Assembly (NCBI GenBank): GCA_937958005.1
Contig: CALGOB010000078.1
Location: 1 to 41,857 of the forward strand
Reading direction: 5' to 3'
DNA from: an uncultured Cyclobacteriaceae bacterium
Lineage (GTDB): Bacteria; Bacteroidota; Bacteroidia; Cytophagales; Cyclobacteriaceae
Length of the DNA stretch: 41,857 bases
The number at the start of each line of letters is the position of its first letter. Position 1 is the first letter of the stretch. The notes under the pieces were generated by a model. That model did no database searches. It saw only the letters and a list, made by a program, of their open reading frames with translations, and was not told the DNA's origin. Of this stretch, positions 34,398 through 41,857 are shown piece after piece. A program made the translations under genes and the position numbers.

Positions 34398-35072
34398 TTA
34401 AATTGGTATGATACTGAAAATATAGTTTTGTTCACTATTGACCCTTTTAGTTAAGATCTTTTGAAAACTAAATTGATTTTGACTAGAAATCATCTTAATT
34501 TTTTCTATATCACAATCCTCTGAAAGAATCATTAAAATAGTACAGTCTATCAGGTGCTTATTTTTTAACTGTTTAAAAAGTTTATAAAAGTATTCAAAAT
34601 CTTCTCCACAAAACCATGCTTGTTCCTCTTCATTTTTTGGCTTTCTTGGGTAATAAGGAGGATTGATTAGAATATAATTAAAATCCATTTCTTCAAGATT
34701 ATCAAATAAATCAGAGAAAATGACACGAACATTTGCAGCATTCAGAGATGCATTTTCTTGGATTCCTTCTAATGCAACAGTGTTAATATCAGATGCGGTC
34801 ACTTGTGCACCTTGTTTACTGCAAAAAATGGATATTAAACCTGATCCTGCGCCTAACTCTAGCACTTTTTTATTTGTTAGGTTAATAGTTGCTAGATATT
34901 CGATAAACACTTTTGTGCTGAAAAATAAACCTGGGTGAAATACACCGGGTAGCACTTTTATTGTAATACCTTGATAAGTGTAATTTCTGGGTCTAGATAA
35001 GTAGATTCTTGCTAACCTTTTCAGGATAGGATGAAAAAACTTCAGGCCCTTCTTTTGTAGTAAAGAAATCAT
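34398..35072 (-). CDS. SAM-dependent methyltransferase with NPPY motif
   Basis: 224 residues, Rossmann-fold class I methyltransferase. SAM motif I is VLELGAGSGLI (70-80), the acidic end of strand 2 is ASDIN (about 94-98), and NPPYYP (137-142) is the motif used by N-methyltransferases acting on amide or amino groups, such as PrmC and TrmN6. The N-terminal 55 residues are basic and contain FHPGLFFSTKVF, where PrmC/HemK-like proteins bind a substrate. The start overlaps the radical-SAM stop by 4 bp (ATGA), implying translational coupling and a shared pathway. The substrate is unknown. Confidence 0.8.
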   Translation of the reverse strand: MISLLQKKGLKFFHPILKRLARIYLSRPRNYTYQGITIKVLPGVFHPGLFFSTKVFIEYLATINLTNKKVLELGAGSGLISIFCSKQGAQVTASDINTVALEGIQENASLNAANVRVIFSDLFDNLEEMDFNYILINPPYYPRKPKNEEEQAWFCGEDFEYFYKLFKQLKNKHLIDCTILMILSEDCDIEKIKMISSQNQFSFQKILTKRVNSEQNYIFSIIPI

Positions 35073-36589
35073 ACTTCTTCCATTGCAAACCCTTCAGTCT
35101 CAGGTCTCCTATACCTTAACCAGAATTTCTGAAGTACCTTTAGCTCATAGGGCCACCTGTAAATATTGGTCTTGTACCTAATGGATGATGAAAGCTTCAT
35201 CACCTTTCTCTGAAGTCCTGAAAGCTTATAGTCAGAAGCGGTAGGATAATGAGCATTTAAGACTGTTTCAAAGCCCTGAATTCTATCTACCATATAAGGT
35301 TTTAACCAAGGGGTCAAAGGGTTTCTTCTCAGATCAAAATTCTCCCATTCTGTGTTCAGCCAATCTTCAAGTTTTTCAGGAAATGAAAACCCTGCCTTTT
35401 TAACAGTCTCATACAGTTCTGATCCTTCAGTAGGAACTGGACTATATAAATAAATGATAATCTCAGTGTCTGGATTGATCGTTTTAATTTCTTTAATGAA
35501 GGCAATATCATCATTAATTTGTTTCCATACTTTTTCCTCAGTTTCTAAAGGAATTCCTAGGACAAAAGAATATTCTGGAATAATATCAAACTGCTTCATT
35601 CTAGCCGCAAAATCTTTGATTTGTTGTACGGTTTGGGTACCCCCTTTATCCATTTGCTCTAGAATGTCATCATTACTGCTTTCTGCTCCAAAGAAAATCA
35701 TCTTACATCCAGCATCTCTCATGATTTGGAGAGATTCATCTTTATACTTATTAATAGTATCTATTCTCCCTTCTCCCCACCATTTTATATTGTGTTTTTT
35801 AACTAGTTTAGAAAACTCTACCACCATTTTCTCATTGACAAAGAAGTTGTTATCATGAAATTCTACTGCATCCGCGCCATGCTCTTCAATTAAATATTTG
35901 ATGTCTTTATAGATATTTTCAGCTGATTTGCTTTTCCACCTGGCATTATAAATAGGGACTACAGCACAGAAGGAGCATGTAAAAGGGCAACCAAAACTGG
36001 CATGATAAGCAGCTGTTTTTTTACCTAGAAAAGTTTTCTTCAAATATCCTTTCAGTGGATAATCCCTATTGAGTTTGTCATAAGGAAAGTCTGGTAACCC
36101 ATTTTGATCCCCTATAAACTCTTTCCTAGTTTTAATGATCTCTTCTTCTTTCTTGAAAATAAGGTTATTAATTTTCTCGAAGTTATTTTCACCTTTTACT
36201 ATTTTATCAAGCAATTGAGGAAATGCATAATCTCCTTGCCCATTAATAACGAAGTCAACAAATCCTGAGTTAAGTGCAGTATTGCACTGATTAGAGGCAA
36301 AATACCCTCCCCATATATTGACGACATTAGGATATTCTTCTCTGATTCTTTTTGTAAACGGAATTGCCTGCTTGAGTTGAGGGCCAGGCATAACTGTACA
36401 GCCAAAGAATTTGAACTCTCCTGTATCCAAATGATTTTTAATTTTTTGCCATGGGTCATCTTCTCTATTCCCATCTACGAATACAAACTCATAATTATCC
36501 TGAATAGAAGCCGCTACCTGTAAAATTGAGTTCGGTATTCGGTAGCCGTTCTTTGCGGCAAAAGGATTAAAAAGGATTACTTTATTCAT
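35069..36589 (-). CDS. Cobalamin-binding radical-SAM enzyme
   Basis: About 506 residues from ATG 36589; the frame extends to 36640, but the upstream residues do not look native and MNKVILFNPFAAKNGYRIPN is the usual opening. An N-terminal B12-binding-like domain (about 1-170) is followed by the radical-SAM cluster motif CPFTCSFC (Cys201, Cys205, Cys208) and the barrel (EFHDNNFFVNEKMVVEF, CKMIFFGAESSNDDILEQMD, EYSFVLGIPLETEEKVW). This architecture is shared by B12-dependent methylases and cyclases (BchE, P-methylase, hopanoid methylase types). No DXHXXG motif is visible in the N-terminal domain, so cobalamin may bind without a lower His ligand. Coupled to the methyltransferase gene downstream; the substrate is unknown. 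Confidence 0.88.
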   Translation of the reverse strand: MNKVILFNPFAAKNGYRIPNSILQVAASIQDNYEFVFVDGNREDDPWQKIKNHLDTGEFKFFGCTVMPGPQLKQAIPFTKRIREEYPNVVNIWGGYFASNQCNTALNSGFVDFVINGQGDYAFPQLLDKIVKGENNFEKINNLIFKKEEEIIKTRKEFIGDQNGLPDFPYDKLNRDYPLKGYLKKTFLGKKTAAYHASFGCPFTCSFCAVVPIYNARWKSKSAENIYKDIKYLIEEHGADAVEFHDNNFFVNEKMVVEFSKLVKKHNIKWWGEGRIDTINKYKDESLQIMRDAGCKMIFFGAESSNDDILEQMDKGGTQTVQQIKDFAARMKQFDIIPEYSFVLGIPLETEEKVWKQINDDIAFIKEIKTINPDTEIIIYLYSPVPTEGSELYETVKKAGFSFPEKLEDWLNTEWENFDLRRNPLTPWLKPYMVDRIQGFETVLNAHYPTASDYKLSGLQRKVMKLSSSIRYKTNIYRWPYELKVLQKFWLRYRRPETEGFAMEEV

Positions 36590-36861
36590 TATGAAAATCT
36601 TAATCAGCGACGTTTTTTGATATAATAAACATCTTATCACCTAGACGCATTAAGTTACCCAAAAGATGCTTAATTTTATAAGAAACAATAAAAATGAAAT
36701 TGACAAAAGGTATATTTAGTAACAAATGCCCTAATACTTATGATTTTTATCTCCCTAACTCATCAATTTATATTTTAAACCACATTGCGCATTAGGCTTT
36801 TAAGAGTAAATCATAAATAGCTGTTAGGTATTTGCTTAAATTTTTATTGTGGAATGGGATT
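36590..36861. other. Intergenic spacer with a diverged family A relative
   Basis: No gene. At about 36782-36853 an element-like segment CCACATTGCGCATTAGGC ends ATTTTTATTGTGG, with the inner AAGAGTAAATCATAAATAGC shared with family A. The ends are altered and no matching target duplication is seen. Confidence 0.45.
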
Positions 36862-37578
36862 TTACCTTTTATTTAAAATCTTAGGCGATTTTTTAAAAGG
36901 AATTCTCCAAAAAACATAGTAATCGAAACCGACAATGTTTCTTCTTCTTTCTGGACCAAAACCAGGTATTTGAAAGGTTGCAAATTCCCTATCACCATTG
37001 ACTGAATTATTAAATTTATAGCGGAAATAAAACCCTAAATAAAGCTGTTGCCATATTTTTCCTTTAACCCCTACATTGATTTCAAACCAATTAGCCTTCA
37101 ACGCACTGTTATTTAAGTCAAAAGAAGCGGAGCCGAATATTTCATCTTCACGGTCAAACTGAAACTGTTCATCATAAGTACCTAAAACGTATTTGAGACC
37201 AAATATAAAGGCATTTGCCTCCTCTCTACTTTTGGTGAAATTCACTTCGGGGCCAATCCGAAAAAAAGAACCAGAATTTTCGTAATCAAATGTTTCAGTG
37301 CTTAGCGTATTCTTTTCTCTACCGTAGGTGACTTCTATAAAGTAATTCCTAAAATCAATATCTCCAGTAATATCCCAACTATTATAATCCTTATCAAAGA
37401 CTGTTCTACCTAACCTGAATGCATTTGCCCCTAACCTCACTGCTGTAGGTTTTAAAGAAGGCTTTTCTTTTTCTATGGCAACTGTTCCACTAGGTGGATC
37501 AGGTATATTTTGCCTGGCCACAGTACTACTGACAACTGGTAGGACAAATATGAAACTAATCCAAAAATATCTGTACAT
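36862..37578 (-). CDS. Outer-membrane beta-barrel protein, DUF6048-like
   Basis: 238 residues with a signal peptide (about 1-22, ending STVARQ) and then alternating aromatic beta strands (YNSWDITGDIDFRNYFIEV, FRIGPEVNFTKS, FIFGLKYVLGTYDEQF, QLYLGFYFRYKF). The final strand ends FDYYVFWRIPFKK. This fits a small outer-membrane barrel. Its genetic link with the upstream lipoprotein (23-bp overlap) and with rimO matches the DUF6452-DUF6048 arrangement I recall in Bacteroidota. The function is unknown. Confidence 0.72.
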   Translation of the reverse strand: MYRYFWISFIFVLPVVSSTVARQNIPDPPSGTVAIEKEKPSLKPTAVRLGANAFRLGRTVFDKDYNSWDITGDIDFRNYFIEVTYGREKNTLSTETFDYENSGSFFRIGPEVNFTKSREEANAFIFGLKYVLGTYDEQFQFDREDEIFGSASFDLNNSALKANWFEINVGVKGKIWQQLYLGFYFRYKFNNSVNGDREFATFQIPGFGPERRRNIVGFDYYVFWRIPFKKSPKILNKR

Positions 37579-38008
37579 TGTCCGTAGCCCTCCTATTTAA
37601 TATCGTGTCATTCACTATAAGTGAATCAAAAGTATGTTTGATTACTTTGAAATCAAAAAATCTTTGTGCAGGATCACAGTCTTCAAAAAAGATAAAATAT
37701 TCAGACTGATAACTTACTGTCAATGTATCTAAACCTAAATCACTTTCAAAGAAATAAGTAGTTACTGTATCAAAGTCATTGACAAATAAACCAAGTGTAG
37801 TAAGTGTTGTATCTATTCCGATGGCATTTAGACCTGTCCCTTCAATAGCTACACGGCTTAGCATAACCGGTTGGGCTAAGTTGGTTGTATCTCTATCAAA
37901 AAATCGAATAGCAAAAAAATCAGTTTCATCATTTAATTGACAATCTCTGATTTCACGGCAACTCATGACGAAAAGGCCTATAACAAGGTAAAGAATGATG
38001 TTTCGCAA
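37556..38008 (-). CDS. Lipoprotein, DUF6452-like
   Basis: 150 residues. The start is TTG at 38008, the first codon that yields a full lipoprotein signal (IILYLVIGLFVMSC, Cys near residue 17), followed by EIRDCQLND. The remainder is beta-rich and acidic (FFAIRFFDRDTTN, YFIFFEDCDPAQRFFDFKV). It resembles the DUF6452 lipoproteins. Divergent from rimO and overlapping the beta-barrel gene by 23 bp, so the two are probably translated together and may form an outer-membrane pair. Confidence 0.72.
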   Translation of the reverse strand: MRNIILYLVIGLFVMSCREIRDCQLNDETDFFAIRFFDRDTTNLAQPVMLSRVAIEGTGLNAIGIDTTLTTLGLFVNDFDTVTTYFFESDLGLDTLTVSYQSEYFIFFEDCDPAQRFFDFKVIKHTFDSLIVNDTILNRRATDNVQIFLD

Positions 38009-38113
38009 AATTGAATTTGGTTTAATAGGCCAAAAATGGGCAAAAAGGTCCTTTAATAAAACTTTTTGAGTAAAACTCTCTACAGACTAACGGACAATGC
38101 AGCCGCTTATGTG

Positions 38114-38121
38114 TACTTTTG
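38114..38121 (+). promoter_or_regulatory. Bacteroidota -7 box (TACTTTTG) upstream of rimO
   Basis: TACTTTTG fits the TAnnTTTG -7 consensus of Bacteroidota sigma-ABfr promoters and is followed by GCAAAAAAATATA, a typical start-site context. Transcription would begin near 38126, downstream of the first in-frame ATGs (38097 and 38109) and upstream of the GTG at 38136. No well-spaced -33 TTG is evident. Confidence 0.6.
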
Positions 38122-38135
38122 CAAAAAAATATAGT

Positions 38136-39449
38136 GTGAAGGCAAGAGGGTTAAAAAAAGACAAGGTAAATATCGTAACGCTAGGTTGTTCTAAAAACTT
38201 GGTGGATTCAGAAGTATTACTGACACAGTTAAAAGGGAATGACATTCAAGCAGTGCATGAGTCACCTAAGGATGATTCCAATATCATTGTCATTAATACC
38301 TGTGGGTTTATAGACAACGCTAAGCAAGAATCTATTGATACCATCTTGAGATATGTTGATGCGAAAGAAGCGGGTGATGTGGACAAAGTTTATGTTACTG
38401 GGTGCCTTTCCCAGCGCTATAAAGACGATTTAGAAAAAGAAATACCCCAAGTAGATGCTTACTTTGGGACAAGGGATTTACCCTTATTGCTCAAGCGGTT
38501 TAAGGCTGATTACAAACATGAATTGGTTGGTGAAAGAATATTAGCTGGCGCCAAACACTACGCTTATTTAAAAATAGCAGAAGGATGCGATCGCCCTTGT
38601 TCATTTTGTGCTATTCCTATTATGCGTGGGAAACACATTTCTAAGCCAATGGACGAATTGGTAAGGGAAGCGACTAACTTGGCCAAAAATGGAACCAAGG
38701 AATTATTGCTAATCGCACAGGATAGTACTTATTATGGTTTAGACCTTTACAAGAAAAGAAATTTAGCAGAATTGATGGATAGGCTATCAGATGTAGAAGG
38801 CATCGATTGGATTCGCTTACATTATGCTTTTCCCACGGGCTTTCCTGAGGATGTATTGGAAGTGATGGCTGCTAAAAGTAACATTTGTAATTACTTGGAC
38901 ATTCCTTTGCAACATGGTGCAGACAATGTGTTAAAACTCATGAGAAGAGGTACCACAAGGGCCAAAACAGAAAGGCTATTAGACACTATTAGAGAAAAAG
39001 TTCCAGGAATTGCGATAAGAACCACCATGATTGCTGGGCACCCGGGAGAAACGCTGGAGGACTTTGAGGAAATGCTCAAATTTATAGAGAAATCACGTTT
39101 TGAGAGATTAGGAATTTTTACTTATTCTCATGAAGAGCATACACATGCCTTTTCTATGGAGGATAATATTTCGGAAGAAGATAAACAAGATCGCGCAAAT
39201 ACCGTTATGCAACTTCAGGAGGGGATTTCAGATGAGATCAATCAGGAGAAGGTAGGAAAAGTATTTAAGGTATTGATAGATAGAAAAGAGGGAGGACATT
39301 TCATTGGCAGAACAGAGCATGATTCGCCAGAAGTGGACAACGAAGTGCTGATCAATGCTGAGAAGAACTACTTAAGAGTTGGAGATTTTGCAGACATAAA
39401 AATCAATAGTGCAACGGCATTTGATCTTTATGGAGAACCTATCGATTGA
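38136..39449 (+). CDS. rimO: Ribosomal protein S12 methylthiotransferase RimO
   Basis: 437 residues from the GTG at 38136. RimO adds a methylthio group to Asp88/89 of ribosomal protein S12. The N-terminal UPF0004 domain begins KDKVNIVTLGCSKNLVDSE; the three Cys of the second cluster are in LGCSKN, INTCGFID and VTGCLSQRY. The radical-SAM motif is CDRPCSFC (in AEGCDRPCSFCAIPIM). The TRAM domain is at the C-terminus (VLINAEKNYLRVGDF). The frame is open to 38097, but those upstream ATGs precede the likely transcription start and encode residues unlike the family, so the GTG, which gives KARGLKKDKVN at the N-terminus, is preferred. Confidence 0.93.
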   Translation: MKARGLKKDKVNIVTLGCSKNLVDSEVLLTQLKGNDIQAVHESPKDDSNIIVINTCGFIDNAKQESIDTILRYVDAKEAGDVDKVYVTGCLSQRYKDDLEKEIPQVDAYFGTRDLPLLLKRFKADYKHELVGERILAGAKHYAYLKIAEGCDRPCSFCAIPIMRGKHISKPMDELVREATNLAKNGTKELLLIAQDSTYYGLDLYKKRNLAELMDRLSDVEGIDWIRLHYAFPTGFPEDVLEVMAAKSNICNYLDIPLQHGADNVLKLMRRGTTRAKTERLLDTIREKVPGIAIRTTMIAGHPGETLEDFEEMLKFIEKSRFERLGIFTYSHEEHTHAFSMEDNISEEDKQDRANTVMQLQEGISDEINQEKVGKVFKVLIDRKEGGHFIGRTEHDSPEVDNEVLINAEKNYLRVGDFADIKINSATAFDLYGEPID

Positions 39450-39500
39450 TAGATTTGTTACCAAGCATAATAAACCCAAATAGTACATAATATTATCACT

Positions 39501-41057
39501 GTGGAGTTAGAAAAATTATCCTTTGAAGAAACCAAAAAGTTTTCTTCATTATTTTTAGATTATCTGAAGCAGAAAGAAACACTTGCACCATTTTACAATG
39601 AGTTTGCCGATCTCAATGGTCTTAAAAAAATCATAGATGGAAGATCGTTCCCTACAGAAAGAAGGGAGGTCTTGGTAAACAGTTTAACCAATCAATACAA
39701 TGAATTAGCTGTTTCTGATCAAGTAAAAACCAATATCGATTTACTAAAGGATGAAAAAACCTTTACAGTCACTACGGGGCATCAGTTAAACATTTTTACG
39801 GGACCTTTGTACTATATCTACAAGTTGGTTACTGTAGTTAACGCAACTAAAGAATTAAAGAAAGTTTATCCTGATTATAACTTTGTACCTGTCTACTGGA
39901 TGGCTACTGAGGACCATGATTTTGAAGAGATTAATCATTTTAACCTTTTCGGTAAGAGATATACTTGGAATACTGAACAAAAAGGAGCAGTAGGTAGGTT
40001 CGAAACTGAATCGATTGCCCAGCTTTTTGAAGAGTTGCCAGAAGAATTACCCCTTTTTAAGGAAGCTTATGAAAGTGCTAGCAACCTAGCAGATGCGGTA
40101 AGAAGATATGTGAATACGCTTTTTGGAGATCAGGGTTTAGTGGTGATAGATGCCGATGATCAGGCACTGAAATCAATTTTTGCACCAGTTATCAGTGATG
40201 AATTAGCGAATCATAATGCAAAATCTTTAGCAGAAAGAGACACTAAGCAACTAGAAGAACTGAGTTATAAAAGTCAGGTATTTCCTAGAGAGATTAACTT
40301 CTTCTATCTGAAAGGAAATATCAGAGAAAGAATTGTAAGAGAAGGAGAGCAGTACCAAGTGCTGAATACGGATCTTGTTTTTACCGCAGCTGAAATCCAG
40401 CAAATGGTGAAGGATGAACCAGAAGTGTTTAGCCCAAATGTTATCTTAAGACCGCTTTATCAAGAGACTATTCTACCTAATATTGCTTACGTAGGTGGGC
40501 CTTCTGAATTAGTTTATTGGTTGCAGTTAAAAGGTATTTTTGATCATTTCAAGACGCCATTTCCAGCATTGATGCCAAGGAATTTTGCTTTGGTAATTAA
40601 CAATGCTTCTAAGAAGAAATTAGACAAAATTGGGCTGCCTATTGAAAAATTCTTTTTTGATAGTCACTCACTGAAAAGTCACTACTTAGAGGGAGCAGCG
40701 GAAAATGAGTTTGACTTAGATAAGGAGAAATCTCAGATTACTGATTTTTTTGAGACCCTAAAGAAGAAAGCCGCAGCCATAGATGGCTCTTTGGAAGGCT
40801 TCATAGGAGCAGAGAGTTCCAAAGCCATTAAAAGCCTTGATAACATAGAGAAAAGGCTTAAGAAATCCGAAGAAAGAAAGCATGAGACGGCATTGAATCA
40901 AATCAATGGGGTAAAAGAGAAACTGTTTCCTGAAAATGGCTTACAGGAAAGGCATGATAACTTCCTTAATTTCTATCTGAACAACCCTGAATTTATAGAC
41001 CAGCTAATAGGGTCATTTGAACCGTTTGATTATCGCTTTAATATACTGAAGGGATAA
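39501..41057 (+). CDS. bshC: Putative cysteine ligase BshC (bacillithiol synthesis)
   Basis: 518 residues from GTG 39501. BshC is required for the last step of bacillithiol synthesis, adding cysteine to GlcN-malate. Family marks are FTVTTGHQLNIFTGPLYYIY near residue 90, VPVYWMATEDHDFEEINHF near 130, VVIDADD near 213, and YVGGPSELVYWLQLKG near 330. The C-terminal coiled coil (about 400-490) is typical. The GTG start fits the family opening (MELEKLSFEETKKF). bshA and bshB are not in the window. The cyclo-ligase gene follows within 10 bp. Confidence 0.94.
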   Translation: MELEKLSFEETKKFSSLFLDYLKQKETLAPFYNEFADLNGLKKIIDGRSFPTERREVLVNSLTNQYNELAVSDQVKTNIDLLKDEKTFTVTTGHQLNIFTGPLYYIYKLVTVVNATKELKKVYPDYNFVPVYWMATEDHDFEEINHFNLFGKRYTWNTEQKGAVGRFETESIAQLFEELPEELPLFKEAYESASNLADAVRRYVNTLFGDQGLVVIDADDQALKSIFAPVISDELANHNAKSLAERDTKQLEELSYKSQVFPREINFFYLKGNIRERIVREGEQYQVLNTDLVFTAAEIQQMVKDEPEVFSPNVILRPLYQETILPNIAYVGGPSELVYWLQLKGIFDHFKTPFPALMPRNFALVINNASKKKLDKIGLPIEKFFFDSHSLKSHYLEGAAENEFDLDKEKSQITDFFETLKKKAAAIDGSLEGFIGAESSKAIKSLDNIEKRLKKSEERKHETALNQINGVKEKLFPENGLQERHDNFLNFYLNNPEFIDQLIGSFEPFDYRFNILKG

Positions 41058-41065
41058 ACGTGCGA

Positions 41066-41635
41066 ATGATGGATAAGCAAACACTCCGTGCAACTTACTT
41101 GTCCAAAAGGAAAGGATTAATAGAGGAGGTCTATTTGAGATATAATAAAGAGGTGAAGGAAAATTTCATCTCTTTTTTAGTAAATAGGCAAATCAATTAT
41201 CTTCATACATTTTTACCCATTGTTAAAAATAAAGAAGTAGATACGTGGCCTATCATTGACTGGGCAAAAGCTAAAGGAATAAAAGTAGTCATTTCAAAAA
41301 GTGACCTAGCAGATAATCTATTGACTCATTTACTGTATGAGAAAAAAAGCCAGTTAATGAATAACCGATGGGGTATTCCTGAGCCTCAAGGAGGAACTAT
41401 TATTCCTGAAGAAAAAATAGACCTTGTACTGATCCCGCTTTTAATATTTGACAGGCAAGGCCACCGTGTTGGTTACGGAAAAGGATATTATGACCGGTTT
41501 CTGGCAGGATGTAGACCAGATACTTTAAAAGTAGGCTTGAGCCTATTTTCACCTATTGACCGAATTGCTGATATTAATAAACAAGATATAAAATTGGATT
41601 ATTGTATTACTCCACAGGGTGTGATCAATTTCTAG
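41066..41635 (+). CDS. 5-formyltetrahydrofolate cyclo-ligase
   Basis: About 189 residues from the ATG at 41066 (a GTG at 41060 and an ATG at 41069 are alternatives). The enzyme converts 5-formyl-THF to 5,10-methenyl-THF using ATP. Motifs are TLRATYLSKRKGL at the N-terminus, WGIPEPQGG near 110, and the signature IPLLIFDRQGHRVGYGKGYY then DRFL near 130-152, carrying the nucleotide-binding residues. It follows bshC by 8 bp on the same strand, so they are probably co-transcribed. Confidence 0.93.
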   Translation: MMDKQTLRATYLSKRKGLIEEVYLRYNKEVKENFISFLVNRQINYLHTFLPIVKNKEVDTWPIIDWAKAKGIKVVISKSDLADNLLTHLLYEKKSQLMNNRWGIPEPQGGTIIPEEKIDLVLIPLLIFDRQGHRVGYGKGYYDRFLAGCRPDTLKVGLSLFSPIDRIADINKQDIKLDYCITPQGVINF

Positions 41636-41658
41636 AAACTCCTTATATCGTTAATGCC

Positions 41659-41684
41659 TTTTTAATCCCTAAAGGATATTAACT
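41659..41684 (+). repeat. Partial, diverged family C end
   Basis: TTTTTAATCCCTAAAGGATA then TTAACTCTCC resembles the left 25 bases of family C (AATCCCTAAGGGATATTAATTCCCC) with changes, and does not continue. It lies 24 bp after the cyclo-ligase stop. Confidence 0.5.
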
Positions 41685-41857
41685 CTCCTGGCCGGTCATC
41701 CCGATTCTTCTTCAATAAAAAATTACTGGCATCCAAGTAAAACTGAAATTGAAGAAAAACTGCTCTTGATATCGTTTAATCAAAGATTATTTCTGAAGTT
41801 CAAAAACACCCCCTATAAATCAATCGAAGGGCTGACAACTCTAGCTTTCGTCCGTTT
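41673..41857 (+). other. Open frame running off the window end, no start seen
   Basis: Following the stop at 41670-41672, the same frame stays open for 61 codons to the window end, with a plausible protein-like composition (NYWHPSKTEIEEKLLLISFN, then YKSIEGLTTLAFVR). It has no ATG, GTG or TTG in a good start position near its left end, except a TTG-like CTG context. It could be the remnant of a gene broken by the repeat at 41659, or a chance open frame. No family is recognised. Confidence 0.25.

Noticed and set aside
35454-35858. Plus-strand open frame of 134 codons inside the radical-SAM gene
   Set aside because: It is antisense to conserved radical-SAM barrel sequence; the residues are low-complexity hydrophobic, as expected from a shadow frame.

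Overview
The window is AT-rich chromosomal DNA from a member of the Bacteroidota, most likely a Cytophagales-type marine or soil bacterium. The evidence is a SusC/SusD pair, a secreted protein with a type IX secretion (T9SS) C-terminal sorting domain, a bacillithiol enzyme (BshC), a Bacteroidota-style TAnnTTTG promoter box at rimO, lipoproteins with short post-Cys linkers, and almost no Shine-Dalgarno sequences. No rRNA, tRNA, CRISPR array, phage module or intact transposase gene was recognised.

Layout. 1-7.5 kb: the tail of an unknown gene, a SusC/SusD outer-membrane uptake pair, a frameshifted apolipoprotein N-acyltransferase (lnt) and a T9SS cargo protein. 7.5-10 kb: a secreted subtilisin-like protease and a YtoQ-family protein. 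10-15.5 kb: a Na+/H+ antiporter, an HD-domain gene interrupted by an in-frame amber codon, a membrane protein carrying the COQ4 zinc motif, a small membrane protein and a PutP-type Na+/proline symporter. 15.5-17.2 kb: two tandem diverged paralogues of unknown function. 17.8-24.4 kb: a transglutaminase-like secreted protein, an aldehyde dehydrogenase with a small lipoprotein, a long AsmA-like protein and a CrtA-like haem monooxygenase homologue. 24.4-30.1 kb: a large GAF protein, an SDR oxidoreductase, two TerB-like paralogues and a DUF5996 protein. 30.5-36.6 kb: an unknown secreted protein, Tag glycosylase, a lipoprotein with one CXXCH motif, and an overlapping methyltransferase / B12-radical-SAM pair. 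36.8-41.6 kb: a DUF6048/DUF6452-like envelope pair, rimO, bshC and a 5-formyl-THF cyclo-ligase.

The genes are mostly housekeeping and envelope functions in short transcription units. The most distinctive content lies between them. At least four families of short dispersed repeats fill most long intergenic gaps. Family A is an 86-bp (once 176-bp) MITE-like element with CCCGAATGATGCA-type inverted ends and exact 5-bp AT-rich target duplications (TTAAA, TTTAT, TTTAA). Family B is an element of about 130 bp, and one copy has been split by a family A insertion while an uninterrupted copy survives 7 kb away. Family C is a 95-100 bp element with three palindromes, present in six near-complete and several partial copies. 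Family D is a set of GC-richer imperfect palindromes.

The other points most worth following are the lnt reading-frame break exactly at an A-AAA-AAA slippery site, the in-frame TAG in the HD gene, the COQ4 motif in a lineage expected to use menaquinone, the unknown tandem paralogues, and the translationally coupled B12-radical-SAM/methyltransferase pair. No single large novel defence or biosynthetic system is evident.
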